Of a DNA stretch of 51,438 bases, positions 1 to 7,800 are shown piece by piece. Under the pieces are notes generated by a model. The model had not been told where the DNA came from. It worked only from the letters and a program-made list of their open reading frames with translations, and made no database searches. Origin of the DNA: Verrucomicrobiota bacterium (lineage in GTDB: Bacteria > Verrucomicrobiota > Verrucomicrobiia > Verrucomicrobiales > DEV007); the NCBI GenBank assembly GCA_030625775.1, contig DAOUQC010000029.1, positions 1-51,438 on the forward strand, read 5' to 3'. Position 1 is the first letter of the stretch; every line of letters starts with the position of its first letter. The position numbers and the translations under genes were made by a program.

Positions 1-201
1 TTTGACACTTGCAGGATCGGTCGCAGAGCCGAATTCTGCAGCCATGCGTTTTTCAGTCTGCTCGTATTTAGCTGCGGATGCTCCACAAATCTTTCCCCCA
101 TGCAGCTGCACCTGCATGAAGAAAGGTTTATCTTGTGCCACTAGCGAAGGCAGTGGCAGAGCGAGCAAGGTCAAAATAAGGGTCAAAGAGTGGTATTTCA
201 T
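1..201 (-). CDS. Secreted protein, N-terminal part only (runs off window)
   Basis: The complement of the first 201 bases reads as an open frame of 67 codons from an ATG at 199-201 to the window edge. The N-terminus starts MKYHSLTLILTLLALPLPSL and is followed by VAQD, a good Sec signal peptide with probable cleavage after VAQ or near it. The mature part seen (KPFFMQVQLHGGKICG...) carries a single Cys and shows no motif I recognise. The open plus-strand frame over the same bases has no signal or family resemblance and is taken as a shadow. The gene lies on the same strand as the sulfatase and could be part of the same secreted-enzyme run. Function unknown. Confidence 0.6.
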   Translation of the reverse strand, partial: MKYHSLTLILTLLALPLPSLVAQDKPFFMQVQLHGGKICGASAAKYEQTEKRMAAEFGSATDPASVK

Positions 202-315
202 AACAAATTAGCGGGCATCCACTAGAAAGCCAAAAAGAGAGTTTTTGGACAGAGAACTCTTGGCTTTCGTCTTAAAAACGAAGCTTGATGACTCTCCCGT
301 GGCATAAACGAGAGG

Positions 316-2028
316 TTACTTTTTTGTAAAGGTGACGAAGCGAGGAATTGATTGCTTGTCACCGATATCCACCGAAATGCTGGTGTCTCCAGAGGGAGCC
401 TCTACTACAGGGAATACCAACTTGGTGGCGCCTTCTCCAAGCTGCCCTTTAATCCTATCATCGCCGATTTCCAGAATGATCTCTCTGGCGCCGATGGCTT
501 TTTCCCAGCTAATGGTGACCTGGTAAGGGCCGCTATTGGCGAAGGTCACCATCCACTTACCTTTGCCTCCCCAACCCGGAGAGTCGGCGGAGACTCTCCA
601 ATCCTGAATCGAGAGATCGCTTTTCAATTCGGCCGGGGCACCAATAATGATGCGCGGCGGGGCGTAGTTGTTCTTGCGGGTCGAGGAAACATCTTTCAGC
701 CATTCGCTGTAGGCTGCTTTTAGCTCAGCTACTTTTTGCGGGTTTTCTGCGGCGAGGTTTTTGCTTTCACCGGGATCTTCGCTGATGCGGTAAAGCTCAA
801 AGGAATTGTCTCCTTTGGGGTTTTCGAGACCGAATCCGGTACTTCTAATGAGTTTCCAATCCTGTTCGCGGACGGCAAAGTGATGGAATTCTACCGGTTG
901 ATTGCCGCGATGAGATTGCAGAAACAAACGGCGATCAGGCCAACTGGGTTCATCCCCTTTCAAGAGAGGCAGCAGACTACGACCGTCTTGGTTTTCCGAC
1001 CGGACACCAGCGATGTCGAGCAGGGTGGGAGCGACGTCAATGTGAGCAGCGATGCGATTGTTTTTAAAACCGGCCTTTAGTTGTTCAGGCCAGCGGGCGT
1101 AAAACATGGTGCGGATGCCGCCTTCATGGACGCGCGTCTTCATGCCCTGAAAGGGGCCAACGTAGCGCATACTGTTGGGGCCATTATCGGTAAAGAACAG
1201 GACGAGAGTGTTGTCAAACTGATCACTTTCCTTGAGGTAGCGATTAAGCTTACCCATGTTTTGATCGATGTTTTCCACCATCGCAAACACTCGTGCCACG
1301 GTATCCCGATGCTTGGCGTTGTTGCCTTTTCCAAGTACAGCAGAGAGGTCAATGGATTGGTAATAGGCGAGTTCTTTTTCAGGAACGTCGTGATAGGGAC
1401 CGTGAGGAGCGTTGGGAGGGATGTAGGCAAAGAAGGGCTTGCCTTCCTTTTTAGCGGACTCCATGAATTCGATGGCGGCATCGAAATACACATCGGTGCA
1501 GTAGCCTTTGGTCTGCACTTGCTCGCCATTGTGGAAAAGTATCGGATCGGTGTAGCGCTTGGCGTTCTCGATTGGCTCGGAGGGTTGAGCCAGGCCACCA
1601 CCGCGGTGAATGAGCACTTCGTCAAAGCCCTGGTCCTGAGGTCGCAGTGGGTAGTTGTCTCCGAGATGCCATTTTCCAAAGATGCCGGTGGTGTAGCCAG
1701 CTTTTTTCAGAGATTCGGCGACTGTGACTTCTTCCGGGTCCATCATTGAGCGACCTTTGAAGGTGTCGATACAGCGCGTGCGGTAGTTGTAGCGGCCGGT
1801 CATCAGACAAGCGCGAGTTGGAGAGCATACTGGACTAACATAGAAGTTGGTCATCTCAGCGCTCTCTTTAGAAAACAGATCGAGGTTCGGGGTACGAATC
1901 ACCGGATTGCCGGTGGCGCCAATATCGCCATATCCCATGTCGTCGGGCATCACGATGATAATGTTGGGCTGAGCCTGAGCTTGGACACCCAAATTGAAAA
2001 GAAAAAGAAGAACTGTTAATAAACGCAT
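316..2028 (-). CDS. Secreted sulfatase (arylsulfatase family)
   Basis: A 570-aa sulfatase of the alkaline-phosphatase superfamily, which hydrolyses sulfate esters, probably of sulfated polysaccharides outside the cytoplasm. A signal peptide (about residues 1-19) precedes the N-terminal metal-binding Asp pair (IIVMPDDMGYGD, D29-D30). The sulfatase signature CSPTR (C68 to R72) follows; C68 would be converted to formylglycine. Further motifs are GIFGKWHLG, APHGPYH and the second metal site FFTDNGPN. The C-terminal 100 residues look like a beta-rich extension. The cysteine-type signature needs a formylglycine-generating enzyme, which is not in the window. Downstream on the same strand nothing intact follows except the partial gene at the edge; upstream are a hydrolase and a secreted hypothetical protein in the same direction. 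Substrate cannot be told from sequence. Confidence 0.93.
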   Translation of the reverse strand: MRLLTVLLFLFNLGVQAQAQPNIIIVMPDDMGYGDIGATGNPVIRTPNLDLFSKESAEMTNFYVSPVCSPTRACLMTGRYNYRTRCIDTFKGRSMMDPEEVTVAESLKKAGYTTGIFGKWHLGDNYPLRPQDQGFDEVLIHRGGGLAQPSEPIENAKRYTDPILFHNGEQVQTKGYCTDVYFDAAIEFMESAKKEGKPFFAYIPPNAPHGPYHDVPEKELAYYQSIDLSAVLGKGNNAKHRDTVARVFAMVENIDQNMGKLNRYLKESDQFDNTLVLFFTDNGPNSMRYVGPFQGMKTRVHEGGIRTMFYARWPEQLKAGFKNNRIAAHIDVAPTLLDIAGVRSENQDGRSLLPLLKGDEPSWPDRRLFLQSHRGNQPVEFHHFAVREQDWKLIRSTGFGLENPKGDNSFELYRISEDPGESKNLAAENPQKVAELKAAYSEWLKDVSSTRKNNYAPPRIIIGAPAELKSDLSIQDWRVSADSPGWGGKGKWMVTFANSGPYQVTISWEKAIGAREIILEIGDDRIKGQLGEGATKLVFPVVEAPSGDTSISVDIGDKQSIPRFVTFTKK

Positions 2029-2098
2029 CGGGAACTATGGTCTATTTTCCCGATAGATCTTCCGCTTTTCTTTGTTACTGATTTAAAGACATCTTCCG

Positions 2099-2989
2099 CT
2101 ACCAGCTTAAGGAATTGAGCCAGTCCATGCTGCCCTTTTGCCAGGCGTCCCACATGGGTCCCTGGTAGCGATTCAGACCATGCCCGCCGGAAGGCAGCTC
2201 AAGATAATAACTGGGAATATCTCGTGCCTGAAGAGCTTGATGAAATTGCCGGCAGTTGGCTGCCTTCACGACCTTGTCATCCACAGCGTGCGCCATATAA
2301 ACAGGAGGCGTTTGAGCGGCGACCTGTTTTTCATTGGAAAACAGCTCTATCAATTCTGGTTTCGGATTCTCTCCCATTAAAGTCGTGCGACAGCCAGCGT
2401 GGCCAATGGTGGTCCCCATACTGATCACCGGATAGACCAGAATTCCGAAATCGGGGCGCGAACTCTGGCGCTCGATCGGATCTGATGCTTTGGCATTGCC
2501 TGCATCGAAATGAGTGAGCGCTGTCGCAGCGAGATGACCTCCCGCTGAAAAACCCATAATTCCTATGCGATCCGGTTTGATCCCCCACTCTTTGGAATGA
2601 GCACGCACGGTGCGAAGTGCGCGATGGGCATCGCTCAAGGGAACGAAGGGGCGTTGTTTTGGCAACCGATATTCCAGCACCACTCCGGCAATACCTTGAC
2701 TCACCAACCACTTGGCAATGCCGTGGCCTTCAGCCTCCTTGACAAGACCTCTGTAACCGCCACCAGGACAGATAACCACAGCCAAGCCTGTGGCCTTTTC
2801 TTTTGAAGGTAGATGCACGGTAATGGGAACATCCACCTTCTCTATTTTCCCCTCACCCACCGGGGCTCCGTCAGGCCAAAGCATCAGGCGGGCGATTTCA
2901 GGCTCTGCCTGGACGATTGAAGTCAAAACCAGAAAAAAACTACCACTCATGAGTCGGCAGATAGTTTGACGAATAGAAAGAGGGTTCAT
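2099..2989 (-). CDS. Secreted alpha/beta hydrolase (esterase, BD-FAE/xylan-esterase-like)
   Basis: A 296-aa serine hydrolase with a signal peptide of about 28 residues. It shows the oxyanion-hole strand CPGGGY (74-79), the nucleophile elbow GFSAGGH (S148), an acid in AVDDKVV (D237 or D238) and the catalytic His in SGGHGLN (H270). This layout fits the carbohydrate-esterase/lipase group often annotated as 'xylanase-like' or acetyl-esterase in planctomycetes and Verrucomicrobia. Such enzymes de-acylate glycans. It lies 70 nt upstream of the sulfatase on the same strand, so the two may be co-transcribed and act on a common decorated polysaccharide. The exact substrate is inference. Confidence 0.88.
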   Translation of the reverse strand: MNPLSIRQTICRLMSGSFFLVLTSIVQAEPEIARLMLWPDGAPVGEGKIEKVDVPITVHLPSKEKATGLAVVICPGGGYRGLVKEAEGHGIAKWLVSQGIAGVVLEYRLPKQRPFVPLSDAHRALRTVRAHSKEWGIKPDRIGIMGFSAGGHLAATALTHFDAGNAKASDPIERQSSRPDFGILVYPVISMGTTIGHAGCRTTLMGENPKPELIELFSNEKQVAAQTPPVYMAHAVDDKVVKAANCRQFHQALQARDIPSYYLELPSGGHGLNRYQGPMWDAWQKGSMDWLNSLSW

Positions 2990-3011
2990 GGATGTTCTGA
3001 TGAATTATTGA

Positions 3012-3602
3012 TTATTTACTTTTCACTTTATCAAGTTTCTGAACCAGAGAAGGGTTATACGTATCCCCTTTGGATACTTGAACGATGGAGACGCGGATTT
3101 TGGTGGGGAAAAACTTCGTCAGATCTGGCTGCAGATGGGCATGGGCTTTGCCTCCAGCTTTCGCGCGCTTAATCACGAGAGACATAAGCTTGATCCCCTC
3201 CGCCCAAATGATCGAATCATTCTCCCAAAATTCTGTCATCTTCTGATCTTTTTCAAAGACACCTGTCTTGGTATAAGACGGAGAACTCAAACAACCGTAA
3301 TTGTTTTTTTGCCCCTTATTGGGAATGTAACAAAGACTCCACATGGTGGGCACGTCACCTTCAGGTTTTTCGAGAACTTCGATTCGAATGTGTGCGCTGC
3401 CGTTGCGATAGTCGATTGGTGACGTCCAGTCCTTCGGCGTATTTTTTCCGAATTGTTCTGCTTTGACGTGAAGGTGAGATTTGGTTGGGACCGCATCTTT
3501 TGCTTCGAAAGTAAACACTTCATCAAATAGCACAAATTGCTCTGCTCCCGCTGAATTGAGAAAATATAGTGAGAAAAACAGGGCCAGGGTCAAGGGTTTC
3601 AT
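3012..3602 (-). CDS. Secreted protein of unknown function
   Basis: A 196-aa protein with a clear signal peptide (MKPLTLALFFSLYFLNSAGA then EQF). The mature part is a soluble, mixed alpha/beta-looking domain with two Cys (in SLCYIPN and YGCLSSP) and a Lys-rich end. I do not recognise the family. It is the first gene of a three-gene minus-strand run (this, esterase, sulfatase), with 22 nt to the next gene. It is divergent from the SMP-30/hydrolase fusion across a short intergenic region that holds a good promoter for the other gene. Confidence 0.75.
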   Translation of the reverse strand: MKPLTLALFFSLYFLNSAGAEQFVLFDEVFTFEAKDAVPTKSHLHVKAEQFGKNTPKDWTSPIDYRNGSAHIRIEVLEKPEGDVPTMWSLCYIPNKGQKNNYGCLSSPSYTKTGVFEKDQKMTEFWENDSIIWAEGIKLMSLVIKRAKAGGKAHAHLQPDLTKFFPTKIRVSIVQVSKGDTYNPSLVQKLDKVKSK

Positions 3603-3661
3603 AAAGGTGATGACAACATGACACTATTTGCATAGGGCGCAATCATGCGATGCCGCCAAGT

Positions 3662-3689
3662 TTGACAGAATGACATCCACCTGGATAAT
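3662..3689 (+). promoter_or_regulatory. Sigma-70-type promoter, apparently leaderless
   Basis: TTGACA at 3662-3667 is a perfect -35, followed after 16 bases by GATAAT at 3684-3689 (5 of 6 matches to the -10). Transcription would start within a base or two of the ATG at 3697, so the mRNA of the downstream gene would be almost leaderless. No Shine-Dalgarno sequence precedes that ATG. Confidence 0.6.
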
Positions 3690-3696
3690 TGTCAGC

Positions 3697-5430
3697 ATGA
3701 ATCCCAAAACCTTCCTGAGCCTGTTTTTTTTCACTGCCTCTGCCACGCTTTTGACTGCCGCCGACTCCCCTGTCGTGGCAGACAGCCCGATGCAACTTAT
3801 CTCAGCCGACTTCGAACTCGCTGACGGCCCTGCCTGGGATGGTTGGTCGCTCACCGTTCCGGATCCCTTCACTGAAAAGACCAAGCGTTATATCCCAAGC
3901 AAAAACGAATGGCAGCCGCTGATGAGTGATCGCCGGCTCAGTGGCAGCTTTTACAATCAGGGCATCACCTACTTCGTCGACAATGGCAAAGCTTCCATCC
4001 TGCGCCGCAAAAAAAACGGCCAGGTCACCGTCATCCATCAGGAAGATCTCACCGCTGATAAAACCCGTAAACCCAACGACCTGGTGGTCGATCGATCAGG
4101 CGGCATTTATTTCACTCTAACTCGTGCAGGGCAGATCATCTATGTTCCAGCCGGCAAGCCCGCCATCACCGTGGCCGACGATGCCAAGACTGCCAATGGG
4201 CTGATCCTCAATCCTGACGAAAGCATTCTTTATGTTTCTGAAGCTTCTCTCAAGCAGGTCATCGCCTATAAAGTCGGCCCGGCAGGCAAGCTCAGTGAAC
4301 GCCGCGTTTTTGCCAAAATGGAAGGCGGCGACCCAAAAGCAAAAGGAGGCGCCGATGGCATGAGCATCGACCGCGCTGGAAATGTTTACTGCGCCGGCCC
4401 CACCGACATCTGGATCTGGACACCGGATGGCATGCTGCTCGATAAAATCCCCTGCCCGGAAAGACCGGTCAATTGTACCTTTGGAGGGTCAGCTCTGCGC
4501 GATCTATATATCACCGGATTCGGTGGGCTTTACGTCCAGAAAATGCGCATCTCCGGTGTCTCTGCCCAACCTCCGACCAGCTGGTCGGAAAAGGACGCAA
4601 AATCCAAACCCAGTGTCACGCTGCCGAAGGGAGTCACCCCTTTCTACGATCTCACTTACGCTCGATATGGAACGCGCAAGATGTTAAGTGATATTTTTGT
4701 CCCACCCGGTAACGGACCTCACCCTGCTGTTCTTATCCTTCACGGCGGAGGCTGGCACAGTGGAGACAAAATGAAATTCCGTGCCATGGGACTCGACCTG
4801 GCTCATCGCGGATACGTCACCATGGCGATTGCCTACCGGCTCAGCGGTGAAGCCAAATTTCCAGCCAACATTGAGGACTGCCATGCCGCGGCACGTTATC
4901 TGCGCGCCCATGCGAAAGACTATAAAGTCGACCCAGACAGCATCGGCGTGGTCGGTGGATCGGCCGGAGCCCACCTCGCCGGCCTGCTCGCCACCACCGC
5001 TGACGTCTCGGCCCTACAGGGAAACGGAGGCAATGCGAGCGTATCCTCTACGGTGCAAGCGGCGGTGGTCATGTCCGGCCCAATGCAAATTGCCACTGGC
5101 AGCGTCGCTGAACGTTCACTGATCAAAGACAATCCCAAACCCAACGCCGTGTGGCTCTTTGGAGGTAACGTCAAGGAAATGCCCGAAGCCTACGCGCTCG
5201 CCGATGCCCACGAGCACATCGATAAAAACACACCGCCCATTTTGTTCCAGTATGGAGGCACAGAAGATCCTAGTAAGATCGACCCCTCACTGAAAAAACT
5301 CCGTCAACTCGGCATCGCCAGCAAAGTTCTCTCCAACTACAAAGACGGCAAACACGGCTGTTGGAATCGCCATCCCTGGTTCACCCCAATGATGGATGAC
5401 ATTGACGCCTGGTTTCGTGAGCACTTGTAA
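3697..5430 (+). CDS. Secreted SMP-30/gluconolactonase fused to alpha/beta hydrolase
   Basis: A 577-aa two-domain secreted protein. The ATG at 3697 is chosen over one 69 bases upstream because it gives a clean signal peptide (MNPKTFLSLFFFTASATLL) and sits just after a good promoter. Residues ~25-300 form an SMP-30/gluconolactonase-like six-bladed propeller with the metal-site motifs ADGPAWDG, KPNDLVVD, TANGLILNPD and GGADGMSID. Residues ~315-577 form an alpha/beta hydrolase with oxyanion motif HGGGW, nucleophile elbow GGSAGAH and a late GKHGCW that should hold the catalytic His. Together it could open a sugar lactone and remove an ester from the same substrate. Both activities are predicted from motifs; the pairing of functions is inference. 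Convergent with the next gene, 18 nt apart. Confidence 0.85.
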   Translation: MNPKTFLSLFFFTASATLLTAADSPVVADSPMQLISADFELADGPAWDGWSLTVPDPFTEKTKRYIPSKNEWQPLMSDRRLSGSFYNQGITYFVDNGKASILRRKKNGQVTVIHQEDLTADKTRKPNDLVVDRSGGIYFTLTRAGQIIYVPAGKPAITVADDAKTANGLILNPDESILYVSEASLKQVIAYKVGPAGKLSERRVFAKMEGGDPKAKGGADGMSIDRAGNVYCAGPTDIWIWTPDGMLLDKIPCPERPVNCTFGGSALRDLYITGFGGLYVQKMRISGVSAQPPTSWSEKDAKSKPSVTLPKGVTPFYDLTYARYGTRKMLSDIFVPPGNGPHPAVLILHGGGWHSGDKMKFRAMGLDLAHRGYVTMAIAYRLSGEAKFPANIEDCHAAARYLRAHAKDYKVDPDSIGVVGGSAGAHLAGLLATTADVSALQGNGGNASVSSTVQAAVVMSGPMQIATGSVAERSLIKDNPKPNAVWLFGGNVKEMPEAYALADAHEHIDKNTPPILFQYGGTEDPSKIDPSLKKLRQLGIASKVLSNYKDGKHGCWNRHPWFTPMMDDIDAWFREHL

Positions 5431-5448
5431 AAGTCGCGGAAAAGATAA

Positions 5449-6540
5449 CTAACGGGTAATAATATCCGACAGATTTGTGCCCCATTTCAGGCTGGCTGCT
5501 TTATTAAGGTCGCCATCGTCACCAATCTTGAATGCCGTCAGCGTCGCCCCTCCGGTCGCCGACACCATCAAGTAATCACCCTGCGGTGAAAGATGCAAAG
5601 CCCAGGGGATTTTATCGGCTGGCGTTAGACCCAGTAGCTCAACTTTGCCATCAGCCAAAACTTTATAACGAGCGATTTTATCAAAATCCCGCTTAAGCCC
5701 ACGAATGCCAGCAAAAAGAAACCGCCCGTCAGTTGTGATCACAATATCGGAAGCGGTCACCCCCTGTTTATCAAACGAAGCTTCAACCGCTTCACACACC
5801 TGCAAAACTTTTAACTGCCCGGAGTCCGATCGCGAATACACCGACACCCCCAAACCCTGCTCATTGCTGAAATAAGCGATCGACAAGCTGGGGTGATAAA
5901 CCATGTGCCGGGGACCCGTCGCCGCTGGAGGCGTGGCACTTTTAGGATTAAGAGACTTCAGACTCCCGCTATTTCCATCAAAGGCGTATTGATACAGATC
6001 ATTGCTGTCTTTCACATACGGAATGTAGACAAAACGATTGTCCGGTGAAGGCAAAACACAGTGCGCATTTTTACGCCCCTCATCCAAACCTCCAACACGA
6101 GCTTCCAAAATTCCGTTTTGATCGAGGGAATACACATCAACAAAACCCTTCCCATAATTGGCCGTCAGCAGGAATTTATTTTCCCGGTCGAGACTGAGAA
6201 AAGCAGCACCATGCTTCAACTTGAAGGGGATCACTTTTTGTACAGCCCCTTGATCATTCAAAATAACAGTGGCGCCGGAAACTTTGCCTATCTCCCCATT
6301 CGACACCGATACGTAGAGAATCGGTTTTTCCGGATGTTGAGTCACCGATCCAGCAGGAAATCCCAGATCCACGGAGCCCGATTGTTTCAAACTTAGTTTG
6401 CCTTCCTTCACTTTTGCCTCGGCAATCAGCAAGGCCTGACTCACCCGGCTCGGCGCGTAGATTTTAAAGTCTGAGCCATCAGCTAGAGAAGTCATCAAGA
6501 TAAAAAAACAGCTGCAAAAAATGATGGGGAGAACCTTCAT
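5449..6540 (-). CDS. Secreted lactonase-family beta-propeller (6-phosphogluconolactonase-like)
   Basis: A 363-aa protein of the seven-bladed lactonase family (Pgl/YbhE-like). Typical blade segments are visible: SVTQHPEKPILYVSVSNG, NAHCVLPSPDNRFVYIPY, GPRHMVYHPSLSIAYFSNE, TTDGRFLFAGIRG and PWALHLSPQGDYLMVS. The ATG at 6538-6540 is preferred over one 15 bases upstream because it starts the signal peptide MKVLPIIFCSCFFILMTSLA. With a signal peptide it is unlikely to be the cytoplasmic pentose-phosphate enzyme; a periplasmic sugar lactonase or a non-catalytic propeller is more likely. Divergent from the following propeller gene. Confidence 0.8.
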   Translation of the reverse strand: MKVLPIIFCSCFFILMTSLADGSDFKIYAPSRVSQALLIAEAKVKEGKLSLKQSGSVDLGFPAGSVTQHPEKPILYVSVSNGEIGKVSGATVILNDQGAVQKVIPFKLKHGAAFLSLDRENKFLLTANYGKGFVDVYSLDQNGILEARVGGLDEGRKNAHCVLPSPDNRFVYIPYVKDSNDLYQYAFDGNSGSLKSLNPKSATPPAATGPRHMVYHPSLSIAYFSNEQGLGVSVYSRSDSGQLKVLQVCEAVEASFDKQGVTASDIVITTDGRFLFAGIRGLKRDFDKIARYKVLADGKVELLGLTPADKIPWALHLSPQGDYLMVSATGGATLTAFKIGDDGDLNKAASLKWGTNLSDIITR

Positions 6541-6653
6541 GATCCACCCACTCAACAGCCTGCTATCAGAGTGTCAAACCATTCGCTTGCGCCATTGACA
6601 CGACGAAAGACACATGGCTTTTTTATATCCCACCTATCCCACCTATATATTCC

Positions 6654-7604
6654 ATGAAACTCCCCATCTACCTGACCTTATTATTCATAGTGCCGCTCAG
6701 CCTGCTTTCAGCCCCCCATCCCGGACATCGACTGATGCTTGGCTACGGAGAAGGTTTGATGGAGTTGGATCAAAATAACAACACCGTCTGGCATTACCAG
6801 GATCCCGAAATCGAACTGGTCCACGATGTCTGGAAATTGAAGAACGGAAATATCCTCTTTTCCCACCGCTACGGTGTTCGTGAAGTCAATACAGCCAAAA
6901 AAACAGTCTGGGATTTCAATGTTCCCAGGAAAAAAGGGAAGCAGGAGATCAATGCCTGCCAACCTCTTGATGACGGCAAGGTGATGATTCTCGACTGCGG
7001 CAATCAAAAAATCCTTGAAGTCGACCGCAATCACAAAGTCACCTTGTCCATTGACCTGCCGGATGGCGGGAATAACTCCCACACTCGTTATATGCAGGCT
7101 CGCAAAACGCCTCAAGGCACTTATCTGATTTCCTACCGCGAAAAAGCCAAAATCCTCGAACTGAATTCAAGCGGTGATATCATTTGGCAATACCAACTGG
7201 AAAAAACAGATCGCCCCTTCACTGCGATACGTTTGAAAAACGGGCGCACTCTGATTCCCTGCATCACGTCGAACCGAATCATTGAAGTTTCACCTGAAGG
7301 CAAAATCACCTGGAAACTGAATAGCAATGACGAGCTGGGTTTCCAGATCCTCTACCCGGTCGGAGTCCAGATGCTAAAAAACGGAAACCTCGTCGTCGTC
7401 AATTCAGACTATCATCATCGAAAAGGATCGAACAATGAGGTGCAGGCCTTTGAAATCAACCGCCAAAAGGAAGTGCTTTGGACCTTGAAGAAGTCTGATC
7501 TCGAGAAGGACGGTAAAGTGCCCGTCGTTGAACGCGGGACAAAAATGCCTTCTCACCATCTGCTGGGCATTCAAGTCGTAGGTGAACCGTTCTCGCTGAA
7601 ATAG
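6654..7604 (+). CDS. Secreted PQQ-like/arylsulfotransferase-like beta-propeller
   Basis: A 316-aa secreted protein with signal peptide MKLPIYLTLLFIVPLSLLSA and repeated blades of the kind LKNGNILFSHRYGVREV, LEVDRNHKV, TPQGTYLISYREKAKIL, LKNGRTLIPCITSNRI and LKNGNLVVVNSDYH. This is the pattern of PQQ-repeat or ASST-like propellers common in PVC bacteria. No cofactor or sulfotransferase catalytic motif is evident, so enzymatic activity is doubtful; a sugar- or protein-binding propeller is equally likely. No Shine-Dalgarno sequence precedes the ATG. Confidence 0.75.
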   Translation: MKLPIYLTLLFIVPLSLLSAPHPGHRLMLGYGEGLMELDQNNNTVWHYQDPEIELVHDVWKLKNGNILFSHRYGVREVNTAKKTVWDFNVPRKKGKQEINACQPLDDGKVMILDCGNQKILEVDRNHKVTLSIDLPDGGNNSHTRYMQARKTPQGTYLISYREKAKILELNSSGDIIWQYQLEKTDRPFTAIRLKNGRTLIPCITSNRIIEVSPEGKITWKLNSNDELGFQILYPVGVQMLKNGNLVVVNSDYHHRKGSNNEVQAFEINRQKEVLWTLKKSDLEKDGKVPVVERGTKMPSHHLLGIQVVGEPFSLK

Positions 7605-7660
7605 CCATTTTTATGACACAATTGAAAATATAAATTCATCATTTTGAATACCTGACGAAC

Positions 7661-7754
7661 GCTAACTCCATGACTTGCCGCGGAGTTAGCGAGTTCATCT
7701 TGCTTCCCCGAAGGCAAACTTGTATAGAGAGATTCCCCGCAGCTTGCCGCGGGG
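7661..7754. repeat. Pair of palindromic units sharing a CTTGCCGCGG core
   Basis: In the 196-base gap before pepA lie two hairpins. The first has 9-bp arms GCTAACTCC (7661-7669) and GGAGTTAGC (7682-7690). The second has 6-bp arms CCCCGC (7735-7740) and GCGGGG (7749-7754). Both carry CTTGCCGCGG across loop and right arm, and a weaker TTGC/GCAA hairpin lies between them (7701-7717). They look like decayed copies of one dispersed palindromic repeat rather than a terminator, since no T-run follows. Confidence 0.55.
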
Positions 7755-7800
7755 AGCTTTCAATTACAATTACTTCAGCCTTTCACCTCCATATCATCCG

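Noticed and set aside
2-211. 69-codon plus-strand frame at the window start
   Set aside because: The opposite strand encodes a clean signal peptide over the same bases, which fits its neighbours better.
1081-1749. 222-codon open frame on the plus strand
   Set aside because: It lies wholly opposite the sulfatase, whose catalytic motifs are clear; the translation has no signal or known motif.
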